Source of the DNA: an uncultured Paraglaciecola sp.
GTDB taxonomy: Bacteria; Pseudomonadota; Gammaproteobacteria; Enterobacterales; Alteromonadaceae
DNA length: 64,000 nucleotides
Assembly: GCF_937123705.1 (NCBI RefSeq)
Contig: NZ_CAKZKO010000055.1
Location: 1-64,000 of the forward strand
Direction: 5' to 3'
Shown: positions 17,663-25,422 of the stretch, in pieces
How positions within the stretch are numbered: the first letter of the stretch is position 1
Layout: each line of letters opens with the position of its first letter
The notes under the pieces: model-generated
Seen by the model: the letters and a program-made list of their open reading frames with translations, nothing else
Databases searched by the model: none
Told to the model about the DNA's origin: nothing
Program-made: the position numbers and the translations under genes

Positions 17663-19312
17663 ATGGCTTCATACACTAAATTTTTATCGATTAAACGCCT
17701 GATTATTTGGGTGGTGATGGCAATTACATCGTTGACATTAATTTTGTCTTCAGGTGTGCATTTATATAGTCAAATCAGCACGTATCAACAAACATTAGAA
17801 CGTGTTGTTACCACCTTTGCAGAGATGACTGCCCTTGGTGCGCTAGAACCTATAATGCGAGATGATGGTTTGGATGAAGAGCACAACCTTGAGATGCTGG
17901 TTGCATCCAAGGTAATCGAAAATGTGCATATTTATAAGGTTATCGAGCAAAGCTCATTAGACTTTTTTGCCAGCTATAACAAAGCAGGTATCGCACCTGT
18001 TAAAGCCCAATTTGACCAAATAAATACACTGAGTCAACCTACAGTGAGCGCGAGTGCAATAGAAATTATTAGACCTATTCGCAATGGTGAGGACGTTGTA
18101 GGGTACGTATATTTACGTGCGTCAGCAGACATATTAGATAACCTCATTATTCAGTCAATTGTGTCCACTGTCAGCGTTGTGTTGATTTGTTTGCTGATAT
18201 GTTTTTTCCTAACGTTAAGATTGCAAAGGGCGGTTACCGCTCCTATTAATGATTTGGTTAAATTGGTGCAACGGATTTCTCGGCAACGGGATTATTCTTC
18301 CCGCGCAGAATTGTACGGTATCAAGGAAATGGATGTTTTTGGTGCAGCGTTCAACAATATGTTGCAACGCACTCAAGCACACATGGAGCGGCAAACCGAA
18401 GCGGAAGCTCAACAAGTTCAGTTGAATTTGAGTTTGGAAGGAAAAGTACAGCAACGTACCATGGCCTTAAAAGAAGCCAATAACGAGTTGATCCAAACCC
18501 TAGAAAAACTTCATCAGTTTCAACGTCAAATGGTACAAAACGAAAAAATGGCATCATTGGGCGATATGGTTGCCGGTGTTGCCCATGAAGTTAATACCCC
18601 GATTGGTCTAGGTGTGACTGCCTCTACTATGATGCTAGATCGCTTGTCTGATGTGCGAAAATCTTTTGAAGATAAAACGCTCAAAGCCAGCTCTTTGGAA
18701 AAATTTATTGCTGAGGGCGAAGAAAATTTAAATATTATTTATCGAAATCTGAACCGTGCAGCAGAGCTGATTTCTAGCTTTAAGCAAGTCGCCGTTGACC
18801 AATCTTTGGAAAATAATCGTGTTTTCTCATTTTCTAGGTTGATGGACGAAATATTAATGTCGATGCGGCCCAAACTAAAAAAAATAAAACATCAAATCAA
18901 TGTGCATTGCGCAGATAATGTAGTGATTGAATCAAAAGCTGGGCCGATTAATCAAATAATGATCAACTTAATCATGAACTCTATCATTCATGGTTTTGAA
19001 TTCGTGGATAAAGGCGTAATAGATATTACGATTAAGTTTGTCGATGACGCTGAAATTTGCATTGAATTTACTGACAATGGCAAAGGCATATCAGAACAGA
19101 TGCAGCCACGTATTTTTGACCCTTTTGTGACCACTAAACGTGGTCAAGGTGGTAGTGGGCTTGGTATGCATTTGGTTTATAATCTAGTGACACAAGCATT
19201 AAACGGCTCCATTTCTATTGTCAGCGAAGAGGGTAAAGGGGTGTTATTTAGAATTCTTTTCCCGATTAAAAAGGTAGATATTGATAAAGTAGATACTGAT
19301 TCTTTTGGGTAA
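17663..19312 (+). CDS. Membrane sensor histidine kinase next to arcA
   Basis: A 549-aa kinase (from ATG 17663) with TM1 (LIIWVVMAITSLTLILSSG), a periplasmic domain of about 130 residues, TM2 (SIVSTVSVVLICLLICFFL), HAMP, a long coiled coil, the phospho-acceptor His308 in GVAHEVNTPIGLG, and an HATPase_c domain with N, G1 (DNGKGIS) and G2 (GGSGLGMHLV) boxes. There is no receiver or Hpt domain, so it is not an ArcB. An in-frame TTG at 17609 has GAAGGG only 2 bases away, so the start is uncertain. It precedes arcA by 103 bases in the same direction. A functional link is likely from position but unproven. Confidence 0.88.
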   Translation: MASYTKFLSIKRLIIWVVMAITSLTLILSSGVHLYSQISTYQQTLERVVTTFAEMTALGALEPIMRDDGLDEEHNLEMLVASKVIENVHIYKVIEQSSLDFFASYNKAGIAPVKAQFDQINTLSQPTVSASAIEIIRPIRNGEDVVGYVYLRASADILDNLIIQSIVSTVSVVLICLLICFFLTLRLQRAVTAPINDLVKLVQRISRQRDYSSRAELYGIKEMDVFGAAFNNMLQRTQAHMERQTEAEAQQVQLNLSLEGKVQQRTMALKEANNELIQTLEKLHQFQRQMVQNEKMASLGDMVAGVAHEVNTPIGLGVTASTMMLDRLSDVRKSFEDKTLKASSLEKFIAEGEENLNIIYRNLNRAAELISSFKQVAVDQSLENNRVFSFSRLMDEILMSMRPKLKKIKHQINVHCADNVVIESKAGPINQIMINLIMNSIIHGFEFVDKGVIDITIKFVDDAEICIEFTDNGKGISEQMQPRIFDPFVTTKRGQGGSGLGMHLVYNLVTQALNGSISIVSEEGKGVLFRILFPIKKVDIDKVDTDSFG

Positions 19313-19415
19313 ATACCTAAATTTGTTTTAGATATGCAATTTTAGTTAGATAAAACCCTGATTTTTAGATATTTTCTGATAAACTTTTACACAAATTCCT
19401 AACCAGGCGTGAAAC

Positions 19416-20123
19416 ATGCAGACTCCTAACGTATTAATTGTTGAAGATGAAGTGGTCACACGTACCACCCTTAAGAGCTTGTTTGAAGCCGAAGGCTATA
19501 ATGTATTTGAAGCCGAAAAAGGCGAGCAGATGCACGACATCTTTGAAAGCAACACCATCAACCTGGTCATCATGGATATCAATTTACCCGGTAAAAATGG
19601 CTTGATATTGGCTCGTGAAGTGCGCGGCCGTAAAAATATTGGTTTGATATTTTTAACCGGCAGAGATAACGATGTAGACCGCATTTTAGGCCTAGAGATT
19701 GGTGCAGATGACTATCTTACTAAGCCTTTTAATCCTCGTGAACTGACGATACGCGCACGTAACTTATTAACACGTACCACCAATAGCAGTGAAGATGATG
19801 ATTTGCCTAGTCGTGTAAGCTTTAATGGTTGGGCATTAGACAGCGATAGCCGCAGTTTGATTTCTCCTAGTACTAAAGAATTTCGTTTGCCACGCAGTGA
19901 GTTTCGAGCCTTACACTTGTTTTTAAACAATCCAGGTAAAATCTTAACCCGCGAACAGCTGATCATGGAAATGACAGGGCGTGAGTTGCGTCCTAATGAC
20001 CGTACCGTTGATGTCACTATCCGTCGTATCCGTAAACACTTCGAATCAGAAGTAAACGCCGATGATTTGATTATGACTATTCACGGTGAAGGTTACCGTT
20101 TCTGTGGCTCTGTTGATTTATAA
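19416..20123 (+). CDS. arcA: Two-component response regulator ArcA
   Basis: Global regulator of respiratory versus fermentative metabolism. Beginning [16 protein letters not shown], it matches enterobacterial ArcA closely: acidic pocket Glu10/Asp11, phospho-Asp54 ([12 protein letters not shown]), the switch Thr in FLTGRD, Lys in [13 protein letters not shown], then an OmpR-type winged helix ending [13 protein letters not shown]. It is 235 aa, normal. No ArcB is in the window; the gene just upstream encodes a simple membrane kinase instead. A strong terminator follows 27 bases after the stop. Confidence 0.95.
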   Translation: MQTPNVLIVEDEVVTRTTLKSLFEAEGYNVFEAEKGEQMHDIFESNTINLVIMDINLPGKNGLILAREVRGRKNIGLIFLTGRDNDVDRILGLEIGADDYLTKPFNPRELTIRARNLLTRTTNSSEDDDLPSRVSFNGWALDSDSRSLISPSTKEFRLPRSEFRALHLFLNNPGKILTREQLIMEMTGRELRPNDRTVDVTIRRIRKHFESEVNADDLIMTIHGEGYRFCGSVDL

Positions 20124-20150
20124 AACATTGCTTATACAATACATTTTTTA

Positions 20151-20175
20151 AAAAGCTCCTTCGGGGGCTTTTTTA
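20151..20175 (+). terminator. Intrinsic terminator after arcA
   Basis: The stem AAAAGCTCC pairs with GGGGCTTTT (one T-G pair) around a TTCG tetraloop and continues into a run of T. It separates arcA from the next operon, whose regulatory box begins a few bases later. Confidence 0.93.
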
Positions 20176-20179
20176 TTGC

Positions 20180-20212
20180 CTTAAGTTTTACTTAAGACTC
20201 AACTTCTAGAAT
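20180..20212 (+). promoter_or_regulatory. PmrA/QseB-type box and -10 ahead of the TlpA-DUF4266-DUF3570-ApbE operon
   Basis: A perfect tandem CTTAAG-TTTTA-CTTAAG (20180-20196), the CTTAAG-N5-CTTAAG site of PmrA/QseB/BqsR-type regulators. Ten bases later comes TAGAAT (20207-20212), one mismatch from the -10 consensus, so the box covers the -35 position as expected for an activator that replaces sigma contacts there. The first gene starts about 60 bases further on. The same arrangement, with the same 10-nt spacing, precedes the QseB-like gene itself at 27.5 kb. Confidence 0.75.
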
Positions 20213-20272
20213 GGCTGCATGTTATCGAACTCGGGTTATCGAGAAAACAAACATTGTTAAAAGGTAAATGTT

Positions 20273-20764
20273 TTGCGCCAACTCTACTTAAGTATGCTGT
20301 TTATTCTTCTTATCGGTTTTGCTCCGCTATCTTCAAGTTTTGCCCAGCAGATGGCCGCGCCAGACTTTGCTATCTCAGCTGACTCGTTGCCCAACCAACT
20401 ATCTGGGTTAACTGGGCAGGTTGTGTATCTCGATTTTTGGGCAAGCTGGTGCAAACCCTGTCGTAAGTCTTTTCCGTGGATGAACCAAATGCAGCAAAAG
20501 TATGGGGCACAAGGTTTAAAAATTATTGCTGTCAATTTAGATACTGAAAGGGCTTTGGCACAAGAGTTTTTAACTAAAGTGCCAGCGAATATCCCCATCA
20601 TTTATGATCCACAAGGCAATATTGCCAGTGACTATCAATTAGTGGGTATGCCCAGTAGTTATCTCATCGATAAAAGCGGAAAAATACGCTATTCACATAA
20701 GGGTTTTTTTACCCGAAGCCTACCTAAATATGAACAAGAAATAGTATTACTACTAAACGAATAG
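20273..20764 (+). CDS. TlpA/ResA-type periplasmic thioredoxin-like protein
   Basis: A 163-aa exported thiol-disulphide protein. The signal peptide (LYLSMLFILLIGFAPLSSSFA) is followed by a thioredoxin fold with WCKPC (Cys60, Cys63), the TlpA-type insert and the cis-Pro loop GMPSS. It probably reduces a cysteine partner outside the inner membrane; the next gene encodes a lipoprotein ending in two cysteines, an obvious candidate. TTG start supported by AAAAGG 8 bases upstream. An ATG 5 bases earlier is out of frame and quickly stops. First gene of a four-gene operon (12-base gap to the next). Confidence 0.92.
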   Translation: MRQLYLSMLFILLIGFAPLSSSFAQQMAAPDFAISADSLPNQLSGLTGQVVYLDFWASWCKPCRKSFPWMNQMQQKYGAQGLKIIAVNLDTERALAQEFLTKVPANIPIIYDPQGNIASDYQLVGMPSSYLIDKSGKIRYSHKGFFTRSLPKYEQEIVLLLNE

Positions 20765-20776
20765 GAGCAGTAGGTT

Positions 20777-21001
20777 ATGTTAAAAAAAGTACGTTTTACC
20801 CTTGCATTTTTAGTTGCTACTCAATTTGTTGGTTGTGCCAACCTTGGTGTAAAACCGTGGCAACGTGATCTACTTGCCAAAGAAGAAATGGCCTTAGGTT
20901 CTGAGGGCAACGACCTTGGTTTAGATGATCATATTTATTTCAGCAAAGAGGCGACGAGTGGTGGCCGTGCCTTTGCTGGTGGAGGTTGTGGATGCAATTA
21001 A
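20777..21001 (+). CDS. DUF4266 small lipoprotein with C-terminal GGGCGCN
   Basis: A 74-aa protein. Residues 1-20 form a lipoprotein signal with lipobox QFVGC (Cys20), so it should be lipidated. The mature part begins ANLGVKPWQRDLLAKEEM, the DUF4266 signature, and ends GGRAFAGGGCGCN, a glycine-rich tail with Cys71 and Cys73 right at the C-terminus. Its function is unknown. The tail could bind a metal, be the substrate of the thioredoxin-like protein encoded just upstream, or be a modification site. GGAGG within its last codons serves as the ribosome binding site for the next gene, so translation is coupled. Confidence 0.88.
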   Translation: MLKKVRFTLAFLVATQFVGCANLGVKPWQRDLLAKEEMALGSEGNDLGLDDHIYFSKEATSGGRAFAGGGCGCN

Positions 21002-22314
21002 CAACAAAAAAACACTTAACTAACAGCGCCAAAAACGTAGCCAATGTCAACACTGCGCTTGCTGCTGCAACGTGTGCGCTGCTGGGCACAGTACCAAGCG
21101 TTCAAGCCGAAGAAGGTGTGTGGGAAATGGATGCTGCCCTGCTGTATTACGGTGAAACGGATAGGGTGACCGCCGTTGAAGGGGTCTTTTCCGCTAAAAA
21201 GGACTTAGGTGACGAACATATTTTCTCAGGAAAATTGGTGGTTGATACGCTGACAGGCGCGTCTGCTACGGGCGCGGTGGCACAGCCAAGTCCACAAACG
21301 TTTACGCGCCCATCAGGCAAAGGCCAATATGTTATTGGGGAGGGTGAAACACCTTTAGATGACACATTTAAAGATACCCGTGTACAACTTGAAGCACAGT
21401 GGACCCAACCTCTTTGGGACAATATGCGCGGCAGTACTGGGGTGCATCTTTCAAAAGAATACGATTACCTGTCAATATCAATTAATGGATCTCTGGCCAA
21501 AGACTTCAATCAAAAAAACACCACAGTTTCAGCGGGTTTATCTTTAGCTTTTGACACAATTGACCCCGAAGGTGGGCGACCTATTGCCTTTTCTGAGATG
21601 GTTATCGATCAAGGGCAATTCGCCACTGAACAAGCCTATCAAGCTGCTTTTGATGCCACAAGACAACAGGATAGCGACGACAAAAGCACCGTTGATTTGA
21701 TGTTAGGTGTGACACAAATTATCAACCGTAACATGTTAATGCAGTTTAACTATGGTTATTCCATGTCTGATGGTTATCACACCGATCCTTTTAAGGTTTT
21801 GAGTGTGGTCAATGACCAAGGGCTGACTCAGTCCTTAGTACACGAAGACAGGCCAACAGAGCGCACCCGGCATAACTTCTATTGGCAAACTAAGTATGCC
21901 TTAGACACAGGTGTTGCCGATATATCCTATCGATACGCCACAGATGACTGGGATATTAATTCTCACACTATTGATTCTAGGTTGCGCTTTAATTTGAGTG
22001 ACAATAGGTATATTCAGCCACACTTTAGGTATTACCAACAAAGCGCAGCTGAGTTTTACCAACCATTTTTGATAGAAGGTACAATGTTGCCTACTTTTGC
22101 CAGTGCTGATTATCGTTTAGGCGAAATGACCGCTTACACCATAGGGCTAAAATACGCCGTGAAAATGCAGAGTGGCAACGACTGGGCATTTAGATTGGAA
22201 TATTATCAGCAAGATCCTACAAACACTGGTTTCGACGAGCCAGGTGCCTTGCAGCCGCTCGACCTGTATCCCAGTGTAAAGGCGGTGATTGCGCAAGTCA
22301 GTTATAGCTTTTAA
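20992..22314 (+). CDS. DUF3570 exported beta-rich protein with a flavinylation-like motif
   Basis: A 440-aa protein from ATG 20992 (GGAGG 6 bases upstream; overlaps the previous stop by 10 bases; a TTG two codons earlier is less likely). It has a long signal region ending near VQA at residue 39. The rest alternates aromatic and polar residues and ends in a terminal Phe (VIAQVSYSF), typical of an outer-membrane beta-barrel. Near residue 85 it has DTLTGASAT, which resembles the Dxx(S/T)GA(T/S)x(T/S) motif that ApbE enzymes modify with FMN. An ApbE-family gene follows. Whether it is flavinylated is inference, and export to the outer membrane would be unusual for a flavinylated protein. Confidence 0.88.
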   Translation: MQLTTKKHLTNSAKNVANVNTALAAATCALLGTVPSVQAEEGVWEMDAALLYYGETDRVTAVEGVFSAKKDLGDEHIFSGKLVVDTLTGASATGAVAQPSPQTFTRPSGKGQYVIGEGETPLDDTFKDTRVQLEAQWTQPLWDNMRGSTGVHLSKEYDYLSISINGSLAKDFNQKNTTVSAGLSLAFDTIDPEGGRPIAFSEMVIDQGQFATEQAYQAAFDATRQQDSDDKSTVDLMLGVTQIINRNMLMQFNYGYSMSDGYHTDPFKVLSVVNDQGLTQSLVHEDRPTERTRHNFYWQTKYALDTGVADISYRYATDDWDINSHTIDSRLRFNLSDNRYIQPHFRYYQQSAAEFYQPFLIEGTMLPTFASADYRLGEMTAYTIGLKYAVKMQSGNDWAFRLEYYQQDPTNTGFDEPGALQPLDLYPSVKAVIAQVSYSF

Positions 22315-22342
22315 AGTAGGGTTTTGATTGTAGAGGCTGTTT

Positions 22343-23239
22343 TTGACTACTAGTACTTTTACCTTAGAGCAAAAAAGCGACCATATAATGGGTCGCTTTT
22401 CTGCTATGGCCAGCCCTTGCGAGTTGTTGATAGAAACCCAAGACTCGATGTTGGCTAATCACCTCACATCTGTTGCCTACACAGAAACCCAACGTATTGA
22501 ACAAAAATTTAGCCGCTATCAGCCGAACAACCTAATGGCTAATATCAATCACAGTCAGGGCAAACCCGTTGCCATTGATGACGAGGCTTTTCGCTTGTTG
22601 GAATTCGCCAATAGTTGTTATCAACTAAGTGACGGCATGTTTGATATTACCTCCGGTGTATTACGACAGGCATGGAAATTCGACGGTTCAGATAACTTGC
22701 CTGCATCCAACACAGTGAAAGCCTTAATGCCCTACATTGGCTGGCAAAAAGTACAGTATGACTCGTCTTCAATCATACTAGCCGAAGGTATGGAGCTAGA
22801 CTTTGGTGGCATAGGTAAAGAGTATGCGGTGGATTGTGTGGCGAAACTTTGCGCCGAACATGCTGCAACCACATCAGTTGTGGTAAATTTTGGGGGTGAT
22901 ATTCAAGTAACACGCGCTCGACACAACCAGCAGCCATGGCATATTGGTATTGAAAGCCCTGGCGATGATAAACATTCCAGCAATATTCTCAAGATCGTCA
23001 GCGGCGGATTAGCCACCAGTGGTGATGCAAGGCGCTATTTATTAAAAGCAGGCAAACGTTACAGTCACATTCTTAATCCTGAAACGGGATACCCTATTGA
23101 AAATGCGCCCCGCTCAGTCACTATAGCCGCACCCCACTGTATTCAAGCAGGATTGTTAGCCACTTTGGCTTTGTTGCAGGGGGCTAACGCAGAAGCTTTT
23201 TTAGAACAGCAAAACGTCAAATATTGGTGTTATCGTTAG
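22343..23239 (+). CDS. ApbE-family FAD:protein FMN transferase homologue lacking a signal peptide
   Basis: ApbE enzymes attach FMN to Ser/Thr of extracytoplasmic proteins using FAD. Family blocks present: DFGGIGKEYAVD (153-164), VNFGGDIQV (181-189), GLATSGDARR (222-231) and HILNPETGYP (242-251). Odd features: 298 aa with no signal peptide or lipobox (most family members are exported), SPCELLIE where MGTxxxV is usual, and QAGLLATL where the family usually has ADALAT with a metal-binding Asp, here Gly. TTG start with AGAGG 6 bases upstream. Last gene of the operon, overlapping the ppiC stop by 4 bases. It may be an atypical, cytoplasmic or altered-activity member. Confidence 0.9.
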   Translation: MTTSTFTLEQKSDHIMGRFSAMASPCELLIETQDSMLANHLTSVAYTETQRIEQKFSRYQPNNLMANINHSQGKPVAIDDEAFRLLEFANSCYQLSDGMFDITSGVLRQAWKFDGSDNLPASNTVKALMPYIGWQKVQYDSSSIILAEGMELDFGGIGKEYAVDCVAKLCAEHAATTSVVVNFGGDIQVTRARHNQQPWHIGIESPGDDKHSSNILKIVSGGLATSGDARRYLLKAGKRYSHILNPETGYPIENAPRSVTIAAPHCIQAGLLATLALLQGANAEAFLEQQNVKYWCYR

Positions 23240-23511
23240 TTGCGATAAAGGGTCTTAATTAAATGAAACCCAAATTTTGTTTTGATGGGGCCGTGTACAG
23301 TGAGGATTTCCTTTTTAAACACCACATTGTCAAATGCTTTGACCATAGTGCCTGGGCTGAATTCGCCTAAATCACCGCCTTTTTTACCCGACGGGCAGGT
23401 GGAGTGTGTTTTTGCTAATTGATGAAAATTAGCCCCTTTGTCGAGTTCGACTTTGAGCTTTTCGGCTAGGTTTTTATCTTTGACTAAAATGTGGCAGGCG
23501 CAGGCTTTCAT
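23236..23511 (-). CDS. ppiC: Parvulin-type peptidyl-prolyl isomerase PpiC
   Basis: A 91-aa stand-alone rotamase domain starting ACACHILVKDKNLAEKLK, with HSTCPSGKKGGDLGEF and GPIKTKFGFHLIKTLYRN. It lacks a signal peptide, so it is a cytoplasmic parvulin like E. coli PpiC (93 aa). It catalyses cis-trans prolyl isomerisation. It lies convergent to the ApbE gene, with a 4-base overlap of stops, between two operons that share a regulatory box. No particular link to them is seen. Confidence 0.95.
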   Translation of the reverse strand: MKACACHILVKDKNLAEKLKVELDKGANFHQLAKTHSTCPSGKKGGDLGEFSPGTMVKAFDNVVFKKEILTVHGPIKTKFGFHLIKTLYRN

Positions 23512-23598
23512 TTGTTTGACTCAATGAATTTTTAACAACTAATAAGTGGCATGAGGTTAACATTTAGCCGCGTTTATTTGAAGGTTGGTATTAGGTGC

Positions 23599-24306
23599 CT
23601 AAAATTCGTACTCTAGGGCGAATCTAAGGGTGTGATCTTTAGAATCGCCGTTTAAACCAGCAATAAAGGCGAGTTCCCATTTTAGTTGTTTTTGCCCGTG
23701 GTATCGATGCACCCCCATAAAACCAGGGCCAACACCTACAAAATCTTCGCCAGTGTAAATTTCAATAGAAGGTTGTAAAGACGCTAAATAGCGATAGCGA
23801 TATTTAAGTCTGAACTCGGTTTCAAACTCGTTTTGGATGTCTTTACCCCACTCATAAACCAATAATGCGTTGATAGTTAGGCTGGTGTAAGTAAATTCTT
23901 TTTCAAATAACAGGCCGCTGGTAAATTCGTACCTGTCTTTTTTATGTTGTTTCTCAAGCTCAAACAATAGCCCCCAATCGGCCCATAATTCGCCTTGCTC
24001 GGTCAACATCCAGCGAGCTTCAATTTCATAGGCTTGCAGCCCAAAATCGCCGGTGTCGTCTCTTTCACCTACTATATAACCTTCAAACGTCAGGTATTGT
24101 GAAACGGCATGTCCGTACGCCAAACGTTGCGCCAACACATTGCCGTCGTCATTTTGCCTAGAAATAAAGCGCCATTCTAATTCCCGCTCATTTGCTAACA
24201 CGTAAGGATGATAAACTTTGTCCACTGGGATACCGTCAGCCCAACTTATTGATATATAAACTAGTGAGTAGAAAAGCGCAGCAGATATGCGGTAAAAGGC
24301 TGTCAT
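23599..24306 (-). CDS. Outer-membrane beta-barrel protein of unknown function (last gene of the FTR1 operon)
   Basis: A 235-aa protein with a signal peptide (ISAALFYSLVYISISWA, cleaved before DG) and then alternating aromatic/polar strands ending in the terminal Phe of FALEYEF, the classic outer-membrane barrel signature. I recognise no named family. Its ATG overlaps the permease stop (ATGA), so it belongs to the same operon as the regulator, kinase, cupredoxin and FTR1-like genes. It may provide the outer-membrane step of metal handling, by inference from position. Confidence 0.75.
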   Translation of the reverse strand: MTAFYRISAALFYSLVYISISWADGIPVDKVYHPYVLANERELEWRFISRQNDDGNVLAQRLAYGHAVSQYLTFEGYIVGERDDTGDFGLQAYEIEARWMLTEQGELWADWGLLFELEKQHKKDRYEFTSGLLFEKEFTYTSLTINALLVYEWGKDIQNEFETEFRLKYRYRYLASLQPSIEIYTGEDFVGVGPGFMGVHRYHGQKQLKWELAFIAGLNGDSKDHTLRFALEYEF

Positions 24307-25082
24307 GGTGGATTACCTGTTTGAGGGGCTGAATTTGGCCTTAGCCAATATAAAGCAGCGATGGGGATCAATAGCGCAAAAATATACACTGTCACTTGAG
24401 CAATAGAGGGGGACGCATGATAGCCAAATAACACCCTAAATAAATGACCAAACTCCAACTCATTGCTCACGATATGTTGACTACTCCATGCTGTGGTAGA
24501 TGCATCAATAACGTCGACCTGTACTAATAAAGGTAAGGCGTTGACGAGTTGCCCCGTTACGTAAATAAGGACTAATAACCAGGTTGCCAGTGGACCAAAA
24601 CGTTGTTTTAACCAGTGCGCGGCTAAATACAGTAGTACCGCTAAGCTTAGGCAAATACCTAGCCCTAAAAACGTACCGAGCAACATGGGTTGCATTACAT
24701 TGCTTTGGTTTAAATAACCCTCGAAATACACAATGAAATTACTCCCATTTGACACTAAGGTTAAGCTGACCATCAAGCCCGCTACGCAATACACACCATG
24801 TTTATTCGAAACGTGATAACGGCTTAATTGGTAGGCCAATATTAGGGTTAACAGGTAGACAAAAACGTGAGACATCCACAGGGATAATTCGATGCCTTTG
24901 TCATCAAACCACTGTCCAATGGCATGGATTTGATTGACGTACACCAAGCTCAAAAGCGCACCAGCAACAAAAGATAAGCCTAACCATAATTTGCTCTCTG
25001 GCAGATGCGCGTACAAATAAACCACCAACACAAAAATGGGTAGGGCATCACGCAGAAATAAAATAACCGTATTAATTAGCAT
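24303..25082 (-). CDS. Divergent FTR1-family (iron permease-like) membrane protein
   Basis: A 259-aa protein with about seven membrane segments. I start at ATG 25082, giving MLINTVILFLRDALPIF, the usual FTR1 N-terminus and an 11-base overlap with the cupredoxin stop; an ATG at 25103 is the alternative. Canonical FTR1 helices 1 and 4 carry RExxE ferric-iron motifs. Here helix 1 has RDALP and helix 4 has FEGYL, so the ligand set is clearly altered. It sits between a cupredoxin gene and an outer-membrane barrel gene, under a metal-sensor-like two-component pair. Iron or another transition metal is likely, not certain. Confidence 0.78.
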   Translation of the reverse strand: MLINTVILFLRDALPIFVLVVYLYAHLPESKLWLGLSFVAGALLSLVYVNQIHAIGQWFDDKGIELSLWMSHVFVYLLTLILAYQLSRYHVSNKHGVYCVAGLMVSLTLVSNGSNFIVYFEGYLNQSNVMQPMLLGTFLGLGICLSLAVLLYLAAHWLKQRFGPLATWLLVLIYVTGQLVNALPLLVQVDVIDASTTAWSSQHIVSNELEFGHLFRVLFGYHASPSIAQVTVYIFALLIPIAALYWLRPNSAPQTGNPP

Positions 25083-25422
25083 GTGCCGCCTTATGTTCAA
25101 CAATCACGCTGCCGCGGGCTGTATTGGGGTTATATTCGCCAAAAAAATCGTAGTCTCCAGGCTGCAATGGGCCAATAAATATACTGGCTTTGTGATTGGC
25201 AAAAATGACCTTCTCGCGGTTGAGTGAAAAACTATCAAACTCTTCCGGGGTATTGTCTTGGTTATGGATCACCAGTTTGACTTTTTGATAGGCCGGAATG
25301 TGGATCCTCGATGGAAAAAAAAGGTGATCTTTTAGCTGAACATGGTACTCAGTAACGGCTGCAGATAGTGGTTGGCAAAATAAGCTAATGAAAAATGCGC
25401 CGCAACCTAGAATTCTATTCAC
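25072..25422 (-). CDS. Periplasmic cupredoxin-fold protein partnered with FTR1
   Basis: A 116-aa exported protein (signal ILGCGAFFISLFCQPLSA) with a single cupredoxin domain: HLFFPSRIHIPAYQKVKLVI, NTPEEFDSFSL and GDYDFFGEYNPNTARGSV. This is the group commonly encoded beside FTR1 permeases and related to the EfeO N-domain. It lacks the Cys and Met ligands of blue copper proteins, so a type 1 copper site is unlikely; acidic residues (PEEFDS) and histidines (NH, EH, AAH) are candidates for iron or copper binding. It overlaps the kinase stop by 8 bases and the permease start by 11. Confidence 0.87.
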   Translation of the reverse strand: MNRILGCGAFFISLFCQPLSAAVTEYHVQLKDHLFFPSRIHIPAYQKVKLVIHNQDNTPEEFDSFSLNREKVIFANHKASIFIGPLQPGDYDFFGEYNPNTARGSVIVEHKAAHAN

